NCBI GenBank assembly: GCA_022402445.1
Contig: JAKRSF010000011.1
Coordinates: 1 to 64,000, forward strand
DNA: 64,000 nucleotides
Reading direction: 5' to 3'
DNA from: Cyanobacteriota bacterium
GTDB taxonomy: Bacteria > Cyanobacteriota > Cyanobacteriia > CACIAM-69d
Positions 28,519-37,829 of the stretch are shown piece after piece. Made by a program: the position numbers and the translations under genes. The notes below the pieces were generated by a model. That model saw only the letters and a list, made by a program, of their open reading frames with translations, ran no database searches and was not told where the DNA came from. Positions within the stretch are counted from its first letter, which is position 1. Each line of letters begins with the position of its first letter.

Positions 28519-29415
28519 ATGATTCGACGGCGGCAATTGTTTCGAGCTAGCTTTTTTGGCCTTCTATTCCTGCTCGGTTGTGCTGGTGCCCAATCGGGAA
28601 ATCCCGCTGCTGAGGACGCGATCGCCCTGCCCAATCCCCTGCGTCTGACGGTGACCGATGAACTGGGGATCGAGGCCCTAGAACGGGACTATGGCGCATT
28701 TCAGGCGGCCCTGGCGGCGGCCCTGGGGGTAGCGGTGGAGCTGGTGCCCGTGGAGGATCAGGTGTCGGGCGTCCTCCTGCTCAAGGATGGGAAGGTGGAT
28801 CTAGCCCTGGTGGGGCCGTCGGAGTATGTGGTCATTCATGCCCGCACTAATGCAATACCGGTTATTGGCATTACCCGGCCAGATTACCGGTCAGTGCTGG
28901 CGGTCCGGAGCGATAGCCCCATCCGCTCGGTGGCGGATCTGCGCGGCAAAACCCTCGCCCTTTCCGATGTGGGGTCCACTAGTGGTCACTTAGGTCCGGT
29001 ACAAATGCTGGTGGCGGCGGGGTTAGATCCGCAGACGGAGGTGACCGTTGAAATGCTAGGGGATGAGGGCAGCGTCGAGGCCCTGACCGCGGGCAAGGCG
29101 GCGGCCTGGGGGGGCTCCCTGACGGACTATCGCGCCATGGCGGGGGATGATCCGGAGGCGTTCCGTATTGTGCAGGAGGGGGAGCCGCTGCCGAGTGATC
29201 TATTGGTGGCCAATAGCCAGTTGCCGGGGGCGGTGGTGACGGCAATTCAAACCAAAATCCTGGCCCAGGAAACGGCCCTGACCACCGCGATCGCGGAGCA
29301 GGAAAATAAATATCGCGGCTCCACCCTGAAGACCCCCCAGGATAGTGACTATGACGGCATCCGCACGGCCTATCGCACCATTGGCCAGGGGGCATTTATT
29401 GATGCAGAAAATTAA
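28519..29415 (+). CDS. PhnD-like phosphate/phosphite/phosphonate-binding lipoprotein
   Basis: A 298-residue periplasmic-binding-protein-type lipoprotein from ATG 28519. The signal peptide ends in a lipobox (FLLGC), so it should be lipid-anchored. The body shows PhnD features: LRLTVTDE at the start, KDGKVDLALVGPSEYVV, LAVRSDSPIRSVADLRGKTLALSDVGSTSG, and a C-terminal TAYRTIGQGAF region. The family binds phosphonates, phosphite or phosphate for ABC import. No permease or ATPase gene follows; instead two sensory kinases do, so it may present ligand to the membrane kinase encoded at 29996. Confidence 0.85.
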   Translation: MIRRRQLFRASFFGLLFLLGCAGAQSGNPAAEDAIALPNPLRLTVTDELGIEALERDYGAFQAALAAALGVAVELVPVEDQVSGVLLLKDGKVDLALVGPSEYVVIHARTNAIPVIGITRPDYRSVLAVRSDSPIRSVADLRGKTLALSDVGSTSGHLGPVQMLVAAGLDPQTEVTVEMLGDEGSVEALTAGKAAAWGGSLTDYRAMAGDDPEAFRIVQEGEPLPSDLLVANSQLPGAVVTAIQTKILAQETALTTAIAEQENKYRGSTLKTPQDSDYDGIRTAYRTIGQGAFIDAEN

Positions 29416-29995
29416 AAGGACAATGGCCTGCCGATTGTCGATATGAAATCTTCCATGGGGGAAAGTTCTTAACCCTTGGGTGTTATCAATCGCTTCGGTT
29501 TAGGGAAAAATACCCATGGAAGCAATGCAATACTGGCATGAAATAACTGGATTGGTAATGAATGTGAAATCAGTGATGAGATAGCCTTAAGAAAACCTTT
29601 TTAAATCGGAGAAGCTGAGAAATTTTTGTTAGCAAGGGATCTAGGACATGAAGCTGATCCAAGGTTCTCCGATCAAAGGTGATCCTTCGGGGTTGGGCCG
29701 CTCTATGGGTGCCCGTCCCGCCGGTTGGCGAGGGTGGCCTCGGTGACCCAGCGGCCTAGGCAAACGACCTAGGTCAGTGATCTAGGCAAAGGTGTTCCGT
29801 CGGGTGCTGGGGCTGGGTTGGACTAGGGCTGCTCTGGATTGGGAGCCAAGGGGCACAAATCCGCTGTTTTGCCGTCTATCCAGCTATCGATCTGTGCCTG
29901 TTTCCCTTGAGTTGCCCCGTTGATTCGCTGCCCGCTGTTGCCCAAGCGGTGTTTGCCGCCACCGTGATCGCGTCCTATTTATCCCCTTCGACCCC
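29416..29995. other. Intergenic region, 580 bp, between binding protein and kinase
   Basis: Besides an inverted repeat at 29450-29522 it holds the 10-bp palindrome GACCTAGGTC (29766-29775) flanked by short CTAGGCAAA direct repeats. No open frame with a convincing start or motif is seen. The length suggests the kinase gene has its own promoter or a long leader. Confidence 0.4.
29450..29522. repeat. 10-bp perfect inverted repeat downstream of the PhnD-like gene
   Basis: CTTCCATGGG (29450-29459) and CCCATGGAAG (29513-29522) are exact reverse complements separated by 53 bp. The loop is too long for a normal terminator; the arms may be operator half-sites or a structured 3' end. Confidence 0.5.
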
Positions 29996-32725
29996 ATGAC
30001 TCCGCTGAATTTTCGCCCCTTTCAACTGCCACAATTTGCTAGAGATTTGGGCATTATTCAAAAAATTAGTGCGGGATTCACCCTGGTCATTGGTGTGGCG
30101 GTGGTGGGGGTTTCAACGGGGCTGATGCTGGGGGAGCGGGCGGAACAGCGATCGCTGGATGCCCTAGAGGCGGCCAGTGAGCATCAGTTACTCCTGAGGG
30201 ATTTAGAGCGGGCCGTTTTGGAGCTTCAGGATCATCCCCAAAAACTCCTGAATGTGGTGGGTAATTCCGTTTGGATTCAGTATGAAAAAAGCCGTTTTAC
30301 CATTCATCTGCAACAGGTGGTTGAACTGACGGAGGAGTTGGAAAAGACGGCCCGCTCTTCGACGCTGATCGATCCGAAACAAGGGGCAATTCTGCAAACC
30401 TTGGGGGAAGAATATCGTCGGGCCGCCGCCGCCTATCGGGAGCGGATTGAGGCCCTCTGGGCGATCGCAAAGCCGGAAACCGTGTCCCTTGCGCCGGAGG
30501 CGGTGCAGCGGGGGCGGCAGGTGATTTTGGCGGAAATGAGTGCGGGGCCAGCGCTGCAAATCCAAGTGAGATTTGAGCGGTTGGCGGAACAGTTGCTCAA
30601 GGAAACGGCGGCGGCGACCCAGCGCTACAGGGCGGCCCAGGACAGTTTTGCAGCGGCCCGTGAACTGCGGCGACTCATTGTGGTGGGTGCCCTGATGGCT
30701 TCGGCCCTGGCGGCGTTGGCCCTGGCGTGGTTGCTCAGTCGCGCGATCGCGCGGCCCGTGGAATATGTGACGGAAATGGCCCAGCACATTACGGATCAGG
30801 CCAATTTTGAGTTGCAAATTGCCATCACGGGGCGTGATGAAACCGGCCGGCTGGCGGAATCCTTAAATCAACTGGTGCAGCGGATGCGCGGCCTGCTGGC
30901 GGAACAGGGGCAGCGGGCGGTGGAACTGGAGCGGGCGCGGGTGGTGGCGGAGAAGGCTAACCAGGCTAAAAGTGATTTTCTCGCAAATATGAATCACGAG
31001 CTGCGGACGCCCCTCAATGGCATCCTCGGCTATGCCCAAATCCTAGACCGCGATCGCGACCTCACGACCCAGCAGCGACAGGGGGTTCAAATTATTCAAC
31101 GGTGCGGAACCCACCTATTGACGCTCATTAATGATGTCTTAGATCTGGCCAAAATTGAAGCACGGCGGGTGGAACTGTATCCACAACCTCTGGCGTTCAA
31201 GAGTTTTCTGCTCACCACGTCAGAAATTTGCCGCATTAGGGCGGAGGAAAAGAAGATTGCATTTCAGGATGAAATTGCCGACGATTTACCAACGGCAATC
31301 CACGCCGATGAAAAGCGACTCAGACAGGTGTTGCTCAATTTATTAAGCAATGCTGTCAAGTTCACAGACCAGGGGACGGTGACCCTGCGGGTCTTTCGGG
31401 TGGATCCATCCTCCAATTCTAATCTCCGCCCTCGCCCTGATGGCGCGACCGATCAAGGGGCCTATGGGGAAATCCATGACGCGATCGCAGCGGATCTAGA
31501 CTTGACTTCACCCCAATCTCAAGTTCTAGAACAAAACGAAGATCAAAAAAGCGAGGAAGAGTCAAAGCAGTCGGCCCGGAATACGATTCGCTTTGAAATT
31601 GAGGATACGGGCCTTGGAATGCCTTCGGAAAAACTCAGCAAAATCTTTCTACCCTTTGAACAACTGGGCAATCGCGCCCAGAAAGAACAGGGCACTGGCC
31701 TAGGTTTGGCCATTAGCCAGCAAATTGTTGAACTGATGGGGGGACAATTGCAGGTTACGAGTCAAATGGGCCAAGGAAGCCGCTTTTGGTTTGACCTAAC
31801 CTTTTCAGAAGATGCCCCCGATCAAGATCCCTTGGATCCTAGTCACCAAGCCCCTGTCATTGGCTACCTTGGAAAACGGCGCTGCATTTTGGTGGTTGAT
31901 GACTATGAGGAAAATCGGGCAGTGCTTCGGGGAATGCTGGAGCCCCTTGGATTTTATGTTAAGGAGGCCAGTAACGGACGGGAAGGCTTGGAACGGGTGC
32001 AACAGTGGCGACCGGACTTGATCATCACTGATGTGGTGATGCCGGAATTAGATGGCCTAGAAATGACAAGGAGACTGCGAGTGTTCACCGAATATCAAGC
32101 ATTCAAAAAAATTCCCATTGTGGTCTCCTCCGCTAGCCTATCTCTGCCGAATCGACGGGCTAGTATGCGGGCGGGGTGCAATGCGGTGCTGCCAAAGCCT
32201 GTTAAGTTTGACGATTTGCTAATCACCATTCGACAAATTCTAAATGTGCAGTGGCAATATGAAGATCAACAACAGCCTCTGACCTTCTCTGCACAATCTA
32301 AAACGCTAGGAAATGGACTTGCCCTAGGATCAATTCATCCCCATCATAACGGCGGTGGAAAGATTCAAGAACAATGTCATGGTTCAGAAAACTTGAGCCA
32401 TGGTGCCCGCTCCGAAGACCCTGGTCAGGGACAAGTTGTTCCATCAATGGCTGCCCCTGGCGCAATGCCTGAGCCATCCAGAAAAACGAGCCATATCATG
32501 ATGCCTAACCCAAAGGATCTTCAGTTACTCCATGATGCGGCCTCCGCTGGTTTCCTGAGTCAGGTGCGGGCCATAACCCAGGGACTAACCGATCAAAATC
32601 CGTCCTATCACCCCTTCGCAGAGCGCGTGATGCGGTGGGCGGATGATCTGGACCTTGAGGCGATCGCGGAATGGATTGCTCCCCACCTGGAGGTTGAACC
32701 GGTAAGTTCATCTGATCCCTCCTAG
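29996..32725 (+). CDS. Membrane-bound hybrid histidine kinase with HAMP and receiver domains
   Basis: A 909-residue sensor. TM1 (about 24-45) and TM2 (about 224-249) bracket a helical extracytoplasmic sensing domain, followed by HAMP (about 250-305). HisKA contains NMNHELRTPLNG with the phospho-His around residue 335. In HATPase, an Asp/Glu/Gln-rich insert of about 60 residues (near 475-535) precedes the DTGLGM box. A receiver has the phospho-acceptor in IITDVVMPELDG, and a helical tail ends the protein. It lies 580 bp downstream of the PhnD-like lipoprotein and likely reads its ligand state. The next gene, encoding a receiver-kinase, is a likely partner. Confidence 0.9.
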   Translation: MTPLNFRPFQLPQFARDLGIIQKISAGFTLVIGVAVVGVSTGLMLGERAEQRSLDALEAASEHQLLLRDLERAVLELQDHPQKLLNVVGNSVWIQYEKSRFTIHLQQVVELTEELEKTARSSTLIDPKQGAILQTLGEEYRRAAAAYRERIEALWAIAKPETVSLAPEAVQRGRQVILAEMSAGPALQIQVRFERLAEQLLKETAAATQRYRAAQDSFAAARELRRLIVVGALMASALAALALAWLLSRAIARPVEYVTEMAQHITDQANFELQIAITGRDETGRLAESLNQLVQRMRGLLAEQGQRAVELERARVVAEKANQAKSDFLANMNHELRTPLNGILGYAQILDRDRDLTTQQRQGVQIIQRCGTHLLTLINDVLDLAKIEARRVELYPQPLAFKSFLLTTSEICRIRAEEKKIAFQDEIADDLPTAIHADEKRLRQVLLNLLSNAVKFTDQGTVTLRVFRVDPSSNSNLRPRPDGATDQGAYGEIHDAIAADLDLTSPQSQVLEQNEDQKSEEESKQSARNTIRFEIEDTGLGMPSEKLSKIFLPFEQLGNRAQKEQGTGLGLAISQQIVELMGGQLQVTSQMGQGSRFWFDLTFSEDAPDQDPLDPSHQAPVIGYLGKRRCILVVDDYEENRAVLRGMLEPLGFYVKEASNGREGLERVQQWRPDLIITDVVMPELDGLEMTRRLRVFTEYQAFKKIPIVVSSASLSLPNRRASMRAGCNAVLPKPVKFDDLLITIRQILNVQWQYEDQQQPLTFSAQSKTLGNGLALGSIHPHHNGGGKIQEQCHGSENLSHGARSEDPGQGQVVPSMAAPGAMPEPSRKTSHIMMPNPKDLQLLHDAASAGFLSQVRAITQGLTDQNPSYHPFAERVMRWADDLDLEAIAEWIAPHLEVEPVSSSDPS

Positions 32726-32819
32726 GGATCGAAGGTTAATCCAATTGTGACGGCAGTCACCTCAATTGCCACGGATCAAATCACCCATTTCAAGAAGACG
32801 CAAAACTGCTGAGGTTGAT

Positions 32820-34175
32820 ATGAATGCTGACACGGATCATGACCTTAATGTGCCGACGGTTTTAGTGGTTGATGATACCCCGACTAATATTCAAGTGTTG
32901 TTTAGCCTGCTGGACGAGGTGGGCTATCGAGTTGCGATCGCCAAGAGTGGTGAAACGGCACTACAGCGGGTTGAACATCATCGACCGGACCTAATCCTAT
33001 TGGATGTCATGATGCCGGGGGGAATCGATGGCTTTGAAACCTGCCAACGGCTGAAGGCTAAGGAAGCGACCCGAGATATTCCAATCATATTCATGACGGC
33101 CCTTTCGGACACGGTTGATAAGGTCAAGGGGTTGCGTCTTGGGGCCGTTGATTACATCACAAAGCCGATCCAGCATGAGGAAGTGCTGGCGCGCATGGAT
33201 GTGCATTTGCAGTTGTATCGCCTCAACCGAAACCTGGAGCAGGTGGTTATGGAGCGGACGGCGGCCTTGAATGGGGCGCTAGAGGATCTGAAAAATGCCC
33301 AAGTGCAGCTTGTTCATGGGGAAAAAATGTCCACCCTAGGGCAACTGGTGGCGGGCATTGCCCATGAAATTAATAATCCGATCAATTTTATCTACGGTAA
33401 TTTTCAACCCGCCAAGGACTATATTGAAGATCTATTGTCATTGGTCCAGGTTTTTACGGAAGAATATCCAACGCCGAGCGATCGTGTGCAGGAAAAAATG
33501 AATGCGATTGATCTGGAATTCCTGCGGGAGGATTTACCTAGATTGCTCCATTCCATGCAGTTTGGCACCCAAAGAATTAGGGATTTGGTGTTATCACTGC
33601 GCAACTTCTCAAGGCTAGATGAATCGGAGCTAAAAGCGGTTGATCTCCATGAGGGGCTAGAAAGTACGCTACTAATCCTGCAAAATCGCCTCAAGTCTAA
33701 AACCACTGCCAGAGAAATCTTGCTGAATCGAAACTATGGAAATCTGCCGTTAGTAGAATGCTATCCGGGACAGCTCAATCAAGTTTTTATGAATCTGTTG
33801 AGCAACGCCATTGATGCCCTTGAGGAACGGATATTGCCCCATGTGGGGAATGGCCCTGAAGATCATCAAAGTCCTGAGATTCGGATTGCGACGCAGATGG
33901 TATCACGCGATCGCGTTCAGGTGATGATTGAAGATAATGGTCCTGGTATTGCACCGGAAGTTCAATCTAAAATTTTCGATGCGTTTTTCACCACAAAACC
34001 CATGAATAAGGGAACGGGGCTGGGTCTCTCAATTAGCTATCAAATTATTGTGGATAAACATGGGGGAGAGTTGAGGTGCGTGTCACGGCCCGGAGAAGGA
34101 ACCCAGTTCGTAATTGAGCTGCCGCTGCGGCTAGGATCTGCCGTTGAACATTCCCTGTCGGCAAACGTGAGCTAA
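32820..34175 (+). CDS. Response regulator-histidine kinase fusion
   Basis: A 451-residue cytoplasmic protein from ATG 32820. A receiver domain at 12-130 has Asp62 (LLDVMMP) and Lys115. A coiled linker follows, then a kinase core with phospho-acceptor His182 in the AHEINNPINF form of the H-box, and an HATPase domain with NLLSNAIDAL, DNGPGI and GTGLGLSIS. The same H-box type occurs in the eight-PAS kinase at 40106-44212. The receiver-first order suggests it is itself phosphorylated by an upstream kinase, probably the hybrid kinase encoded 94 bp before it, and relays the signal. Confidence 0.9.
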   Translation: MNADTDHDLNVPTVLVVDDTPTNIQVLFSLLDEVGYRVAIAKSGETALQRVEHHRPDLILLDVMMPGGIDGFETCQRLKAKEATRDIPIIFMTALSDTVDKVKGLRLGAVDYITKPIQHEEVLARMDVHLQLYRLNRNLEQVVMERTAALNGALEDLKNAQVQLVHGEKMSTLGQLVAGIAHEINNPINFIYGNFQPAKDYIEDLLSLVQVFTEEYPTPSDRVQEKMNAIDLEFLREDLPRLLHSMQFGTQRIRDLVLSLRNFSRLDESELKAVDLHEGLESTLLILQNRLKSKTTAREILLNRNYGNLPLVECYPGQLNQVFMNLLSNAIDALEERILPHVGNGPEDHQSPEIRIATQMVSRDRVQVMIEDNGPGIAPEVQSKIFDAFFTTKPMNKGTGLGLSISYQIIVDKHGGELRCVSRPGEGTQFVIELPLRLGSAVEHSLSANVS

Positions 34176-34195
34176 AGCCCTATTCATGGCCTTGG

Positions 34196-34954
34196 TTAAA
34201 ATTGACCATTGCTCCACTGAAGAATCCAAGCAATGGCCTCCTCAACGGTTGCTACAGATGGCCCCGGCGGCGGACTTGGCCGCTGAATCATCACCACCGG
34301 TAACTGTAATTCCCGCGCCGCTATGATTTTGCCATAGGTGGCTGTGCCGCCGCTGTTTTTACTAACCACGGCTTCAATGGCGTATTGTTCCAACAGCGAT
34401 CGCTCGGATGTCGCGAGAAATGGCCCTTTTTCTAATAGAATGAATCCGGGCAGCAACAATGCCGCTGCATCGGGCTGCTCCACCATTCGCATCAAAAACC
34501 AAAACTCTTTTAAGTGGGCATAATTTGCCAAATCTTGACGACCAATACTCAAAAAAATACGCCGTCCCAAAGTCAATAATTGGGCAGCCGCTTCCCGATG
34601 ATTGGCCGCTTCAATCCAGCGATCGCCAGCCCCAGGTTGCCAGGGCGATCGCGTCAGCCGCAGGTAGGGCATAGCGAGGGCATCCGCCGCTGCCCAAGCT
34701 TGGTGGGAAATCTGATCGGCAAATGGATGGGTCGCATCCACCAGCAGATGAATGGGCACCGTCTGCAAATAATGCTTTAAACCCTCCAGACCGCCAAAAC
34801 CGCCGATGCGAACTTGCCAATCTCCCGGAAATTGCGATCGCGTGCGACCCGCTAAAGAAAGCACTAAAATCCACGGGTGGGATGCCGTCAACTCCCGCAG
34901 GGCCTTGATTAAGGCTAATGCGTCACCGGTACCTCCTAGGATCAAAATGTTCAT
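34196..34954 (-). CDS. cobK: Precorrin-6A reductase (CobK/CbiJ)
   Basis: A 252-residue enzyme that reduces precorrin-6A to precorrin-6B with NADPH in corrin ring synthesis. Visible features are the N-terminal MNILILGGTGDA nucleotide-binding-like start, DATHPFA at 73-79 and SKNSGG followed by K..AA in the C-terminal part, all typical of CobK. It lies 12 bp downstream of cobI and is convergent with the receiver-kinase gene (20 bp gap). Confidence 0.9.
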   Translation of the reverse strand: MNILILGGTGDALALIKALRELTASHPWILVLSLAGRTRSQFPGDWQVRIGGFGGLEGLKHYLQTVPIHLLVDATHPFADQISHQAWAAADALAMPYLRLTRSPWQPGAGDRWIEAANHREAAAQLLTLGRRIFLSIGRQDLANYAHLKEFWFLMRMVEQPDAAALLLPGFILLEKGPFLATSERSLLEQYAIEAVVSKNSGGTATYGKIIAARELQLPVVMIQRPSPPPGPSVATVEEAIAWILQWSNGQF

Positions 34955-34966
34955 GACTAATTCCCA

Positions 34967-35725
34967 TTAATCCAAAGCATTCTCTGAAGTATTGAGTCCT
35001 AAAGATTGATCACCGGATGCCGATGGGGTGCGATCGCTGAGAATTAAAATTAAAGACCAATAGGGCACTTCAGCGGGATTGACCGCCGCTAAGGGCAGGA
35101 TACGCTGCATGGGTTGACTGATTCGCTCCAGGTAAAGGGCGCGATCGTCCAAACCTAATTCCCCTAAGAGGGACGAAATTTTATGAAAATGACGACCTAG
35201 CTTAATGATGATAGCCGCATCAATTTTGGCGAGCTGAGTGCGCAAGACTTCAATGGGAAGGGTCGCCGGAAAAATTGATAGAATATCATTGCCATAGGTT
35301 AAGGGATGACCTGCAATGGCACCACTAGCCAAGGTGGAGGAAATGCCTGGTATGACTTCTATGTCAAAATGTCCTGAAAGACGATTTAAAAGATACATAA
35401 AACTGCCGTACAGCATGGGTTCTCCCTCGCATAGAACCGCCACATCTTGGCCTTGATCTAGATGATTGCGCAGTTTTAGGGCGGCGCGATCATAATAGGG
35501 AGCCGCTGACTCTTGAGCACGAAAGGGCAGTGGGATTGGTATTTCCACTTGATCAGAACGCAGCCACTGGGCCACGATATTTCGGGCAACGGAAGTGCCA
35601 TCCTCCGAACAAGGGTAGGCAATGACAGGCACCGTTTGCAGCAGACGCAATGCCTTTAAGGTCAACAGTTCAGGATCACCGGGGCCAAGTCCTAATCCAT
35701 AAAGCTTGCCTGCTGTACTGTTCAT
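34967..35725 (-). CDS. cobI: Precorrin-2 C20-methyltransferase (CobI/CbiL)
   Basis: A 252-residue SAM-dependent methyltransferase of the tetrapyrrole methylase family. It has GLGLGPGDPELLTLKA at the N-terminus, the CEGEPMLYGSFMYL motif around residue 99-112 and VIPGISS near 125. It methylates precorrin-2 at C20 during cobalamin synthesis. It lies in a cobH-cobI-cobK run on the minus strand, 72 bp after cobH. Confidence 0.92.
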   Translation of the reverse strand: MNSTAGKLYGLGLGPGDPELLTLKALRLLQTVPVIAYPCSEDGTSVARNIVAQWLRSDQVEIPIPLPFRAQESAAPYYDRAALKLRNHLDQGQDVAVLCEGEPMLYGSFMYLLNRLSGHFDIEVIPGISSTLASGAIAGHPLTYGNDILSIFPATLPIEVLRTQLAKIDAAIIIKLGRHFHKISSLLGELGLDDRALYLERISQPMQRILPLAAVNPAEVPYWSLILILSDRTPSASGDQSLGLNTSENALD

Positions 35726-35797
35726 ATCACCCTGGAGCCACCATGAAATTTAAAATCGACCGGGACGTTTAGTATGACTGACTAGAACCTGAACCAC

Positions 35798-36439
35798 CTA
35801 GGGGGCAGAAAACTTGCCCAGCGCCAAGCCATTGACCGCCGCCGCCGCGATCGCGCTGCCGCCGCGCCGCCCCAGGAGTGTGAGATAGGGCACCCCGCGA
35901 CTATTGGCCACCAACTCCGCCTTAGATTCCGCCGCCCCCACAAAACCCACCGGAAAGCCTAGAATGAGCGCTGGCTTGGGTGCCCCTTGATCTAATAATT
36001 CCAGGAGATGAAATAAAGCCGTTGGGGCATTGCCAATGGCCACAATAGCCCCGTCCAATTGATCGAGCCACAATTCAACGGCCGCTGCTGATCGGGTATT
36101 TTGAATGTGCTTGGATCTCGCCGCGATCGACTGATGATTGAGGGTGCAGATGATCGAATTGTTGGCCCTTAAATGTCGAGATAAAATGCCATGGGCCACC
36201 ATTTCCGCATCACAGAAGATGGGAGCCCCCGCCGCTAGGGCTGATCGACCCCGCGCGATCGCATCCGCCGAAGCCACCAAATCTTTTACCACATCCGTCA
36301 TGCCGCAGGCGTGGATGATGCGCACCGCCACCACTGCCAAATCCTGAGGAAGATTCGCGAGATCCGCCGCCGCTTCTGTCTGAATGGTTTCAAAGGATCG
36401 TTGATAAATTAAATCGGGATCGCGAATATAGTCCAACAT
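35798..36439 (-). CDS. cobH: Precorrin-8X methylmutase (CobH/CbiC)
   Basis: A 213-residue enzyme that moves the C11 methyl group to C12 to form hydrogenobyrinate (or the cobalt form). The catalytic histidine is His43 in VRIIHACGMTD, the position known for CobH. Other conserved blocks are IFCDAEMVAHGI and IGNAPTALFHLLEL, with ILGFPVGFVGAAESK near the end. It heads the minus-strand cob operon and is divergent from cobL across a 161-bp promoter gap. Confidence 0.93.
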   Translation of the reverse strand: MLDYIRDPDLIYQRSFETIQTEAAADLANLPQDLAVVAVRIIHACGMTDVVKDLVASADAIARGRSALAAGAPIFCDAEMVAHGILSRHLRANNSIICTLNHQSIAARSKHIQNTRSAAAVELWLDQLDGAIVAIGNAPTALFHLLELLDQGAPKPALILGFPVGFVGAAESKAELVANSRGVPYLTLLGRRGGSAIAAAAVNGLALGKFSAP

Positions 36440-36537
36440 GATTAACAGATGTGCTGCAATTCTAGCGAGATCTAAATGCCCTAAAAATCAATCTAAGATT
36501 GTGCTTGATTTTTTCATTTGAGTCTATTTTAACTGAT

Positions 36538-36566
36538 TTGAGTTAAAAATAATGGGACAATAATTA
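36538..36566 (+). promoter_or_regulatory. Putative sigma-70 promoter of cobL
   Basis: TTGAGT (36538-36543) and TAATTA (36561-36566) are 17 bp apart, ending 34 bp before the cobL ATG, in an AT-rich stretch. I looked for a B12-box and cobalamin-riboswitch core between cobH and cobL and saw none; the 161-bp gap is also short for one. Confidence 0.4.
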
Positions 36567-36600
36567 AAAGCTTTGACCGAGATCGAACGCCCCTAACTCC

Positions 36601-37821
36601 ATGACTGAATCCACCCCCTGGCTCGCCATTGTTGGCATTGGTGAAGATGGCCTCGATGGCGTTTCCCCCGCCGGTCGCGCCCTCATCCAGGGGGCCACGG
36701 TTCTGGTGGGCGGCGATCGCCACCTGGCCCTGGTGCCATCGGATGATGATCGTGAAATTCTGCCCTGGCGATCGCCCTTTGAAGCCTCCATCCAAGCCAT
36801 TGTGGCGCGGCGGGGGCAGCGGGTTTGCGTCCTCGCCAGTGGTGATCCCCTCTGCTATGGGGTTGGGGTGACGCTGCTGCGGGCCATCCCATCGACGGAA
36901 ATCACGATTGTTCCAGCCCCTTCGGCCTTCAGTTTGGCCTGTAGCCGTCTACATTGGCCGTTTGTTGATGTTAATTTTGTGAGTTTATGTGGACGCGATC
37001 TGGCCCACCTGCGCCGCCACCTCTATGGGGGGGCGCGCATCTTGGCCCTCAGTGCCGATGAACGCACCCCGGCCCAGGTGGCGAATTTATTAAGGGCGTC
37101 TGGGTGGGGCTCGGCTAATCTCACAATCCTAGAGCGGCTTGGGGGACCGCAGGAGCGCATGGTTGCGGGACGGGCCGACAACTGGCCAGATCTACCGGTG
37201 GATCGACTGAATCTCATGGCGATCGCCTGCCCCAACGATCCCCAGGCCCCCAGTCAGCCCCCCGGCCTTGCGGGCCTGCCCGACGGTTGCTATCACCATG
37301 ACGGCCAACTCACAAAAGCAGAAGTTAGGGCGATAACGCTAGCAAAATTAGCGCCCTTGCCCGGTCAGTTACTTTGGGATGTGGGGGCCGGGTGCGGGTC
37401 CATTGCCATTGAATGGCTCCGGTCGGATCGCCGCTGTCGGGCGATCGCGGTCGAGCAGGCGGCCCATCGAGTGCAGTTGATTGCCGAAAATGCCATCGCC
37501 CTGGGCACCCCGAATCTGCAAATTGAACCGGGTCGCGCGCCGGATATCCTGCGATCGCTGCCCAACCCCGACGCGATTTTCATTGGCGGCGGTCTCACAA
37601 CCCCTGACCTATTCACCACCTGTTGGGATGCCCTGCCGGTTGGTGGCCGCCTCGTCGCCAATGCGGTCACCCTGGAAGGGGAACAGGCGCTGTTCCAATG
37701 GCGCGATCGCTGGGGCGGACACCTCAGCCGCATCGCCATTCAGCGGGCAGAACCCATTGGCAAGTTTCTGGGCTGGAAGCCCATGGCCCCCGTGACCCAA
37801 TGGTGCGCCATTAAACCCTAG
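36601..37821 (+). CDS. cobL: Precorrin-6Y C5,15-methyltransferase (CobL; CbiE-CbiT fusion)
   Basis: A 406-residue fusion of two methyltransferases. The CbiE-like half (1-210) is a tetrapyrrole methylase with VGIGEDGLDGVSPAGRALI and LASGDPLCYGVGVTLL. The CbiT-like half (about 230-406) has the SAM-binding motif LLWDVGAGCGSIAIEW at 258-272. It methylates C5 and C15 and decarboxylates the C12 acetate. With cobH, cobI and cobK it accounts for mid-pathway corrin steps; other cob genes must lie elsewhere. Confidence 0.93.
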   Translation: MTESTPWLAIVGIGEDGLDGVSPAGRALIQGATVLVGGDRHLALVPSDDDREILPWRSPFEASIQAIVARRGQRVCVLASGDPLCYGVGVTLLRAIPSTEITIVPAPSAFSLACSRLHWPFVDVNFVSLCGRDLAHLRRHLYGGARILALSADERTPAQVANLLRASGWGSANLTILERLGGPQERMVAGRADNWPDLPVDRLNLMAIACPNDPQAPSQPPGLAGLPDGCYHHDGQLTKAEVRAITLAKLAPLPGQLLWDVGAGCGSIAIEWLRSDRRCRAIAVEQAAHRVQLIAENAIALGTPNLQIEPGRAPDILRSLPNPDAIFIGGGLTTPDLFTTCWDALPVGGRLVANAVTLEGEQALFQWRDRWGGHLSRIAIQRAEPIGKFLGWKPMAPVTQWCAIKP

Positions 37822-37829
37822 CAATCGCC

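Noticed and set aside
36440-36600. Possible cobalamin riboswitch upstream of cob genes
   Set aside because: No B12-box-like core is visible and the gap is only 161 bp with divergent promoters.
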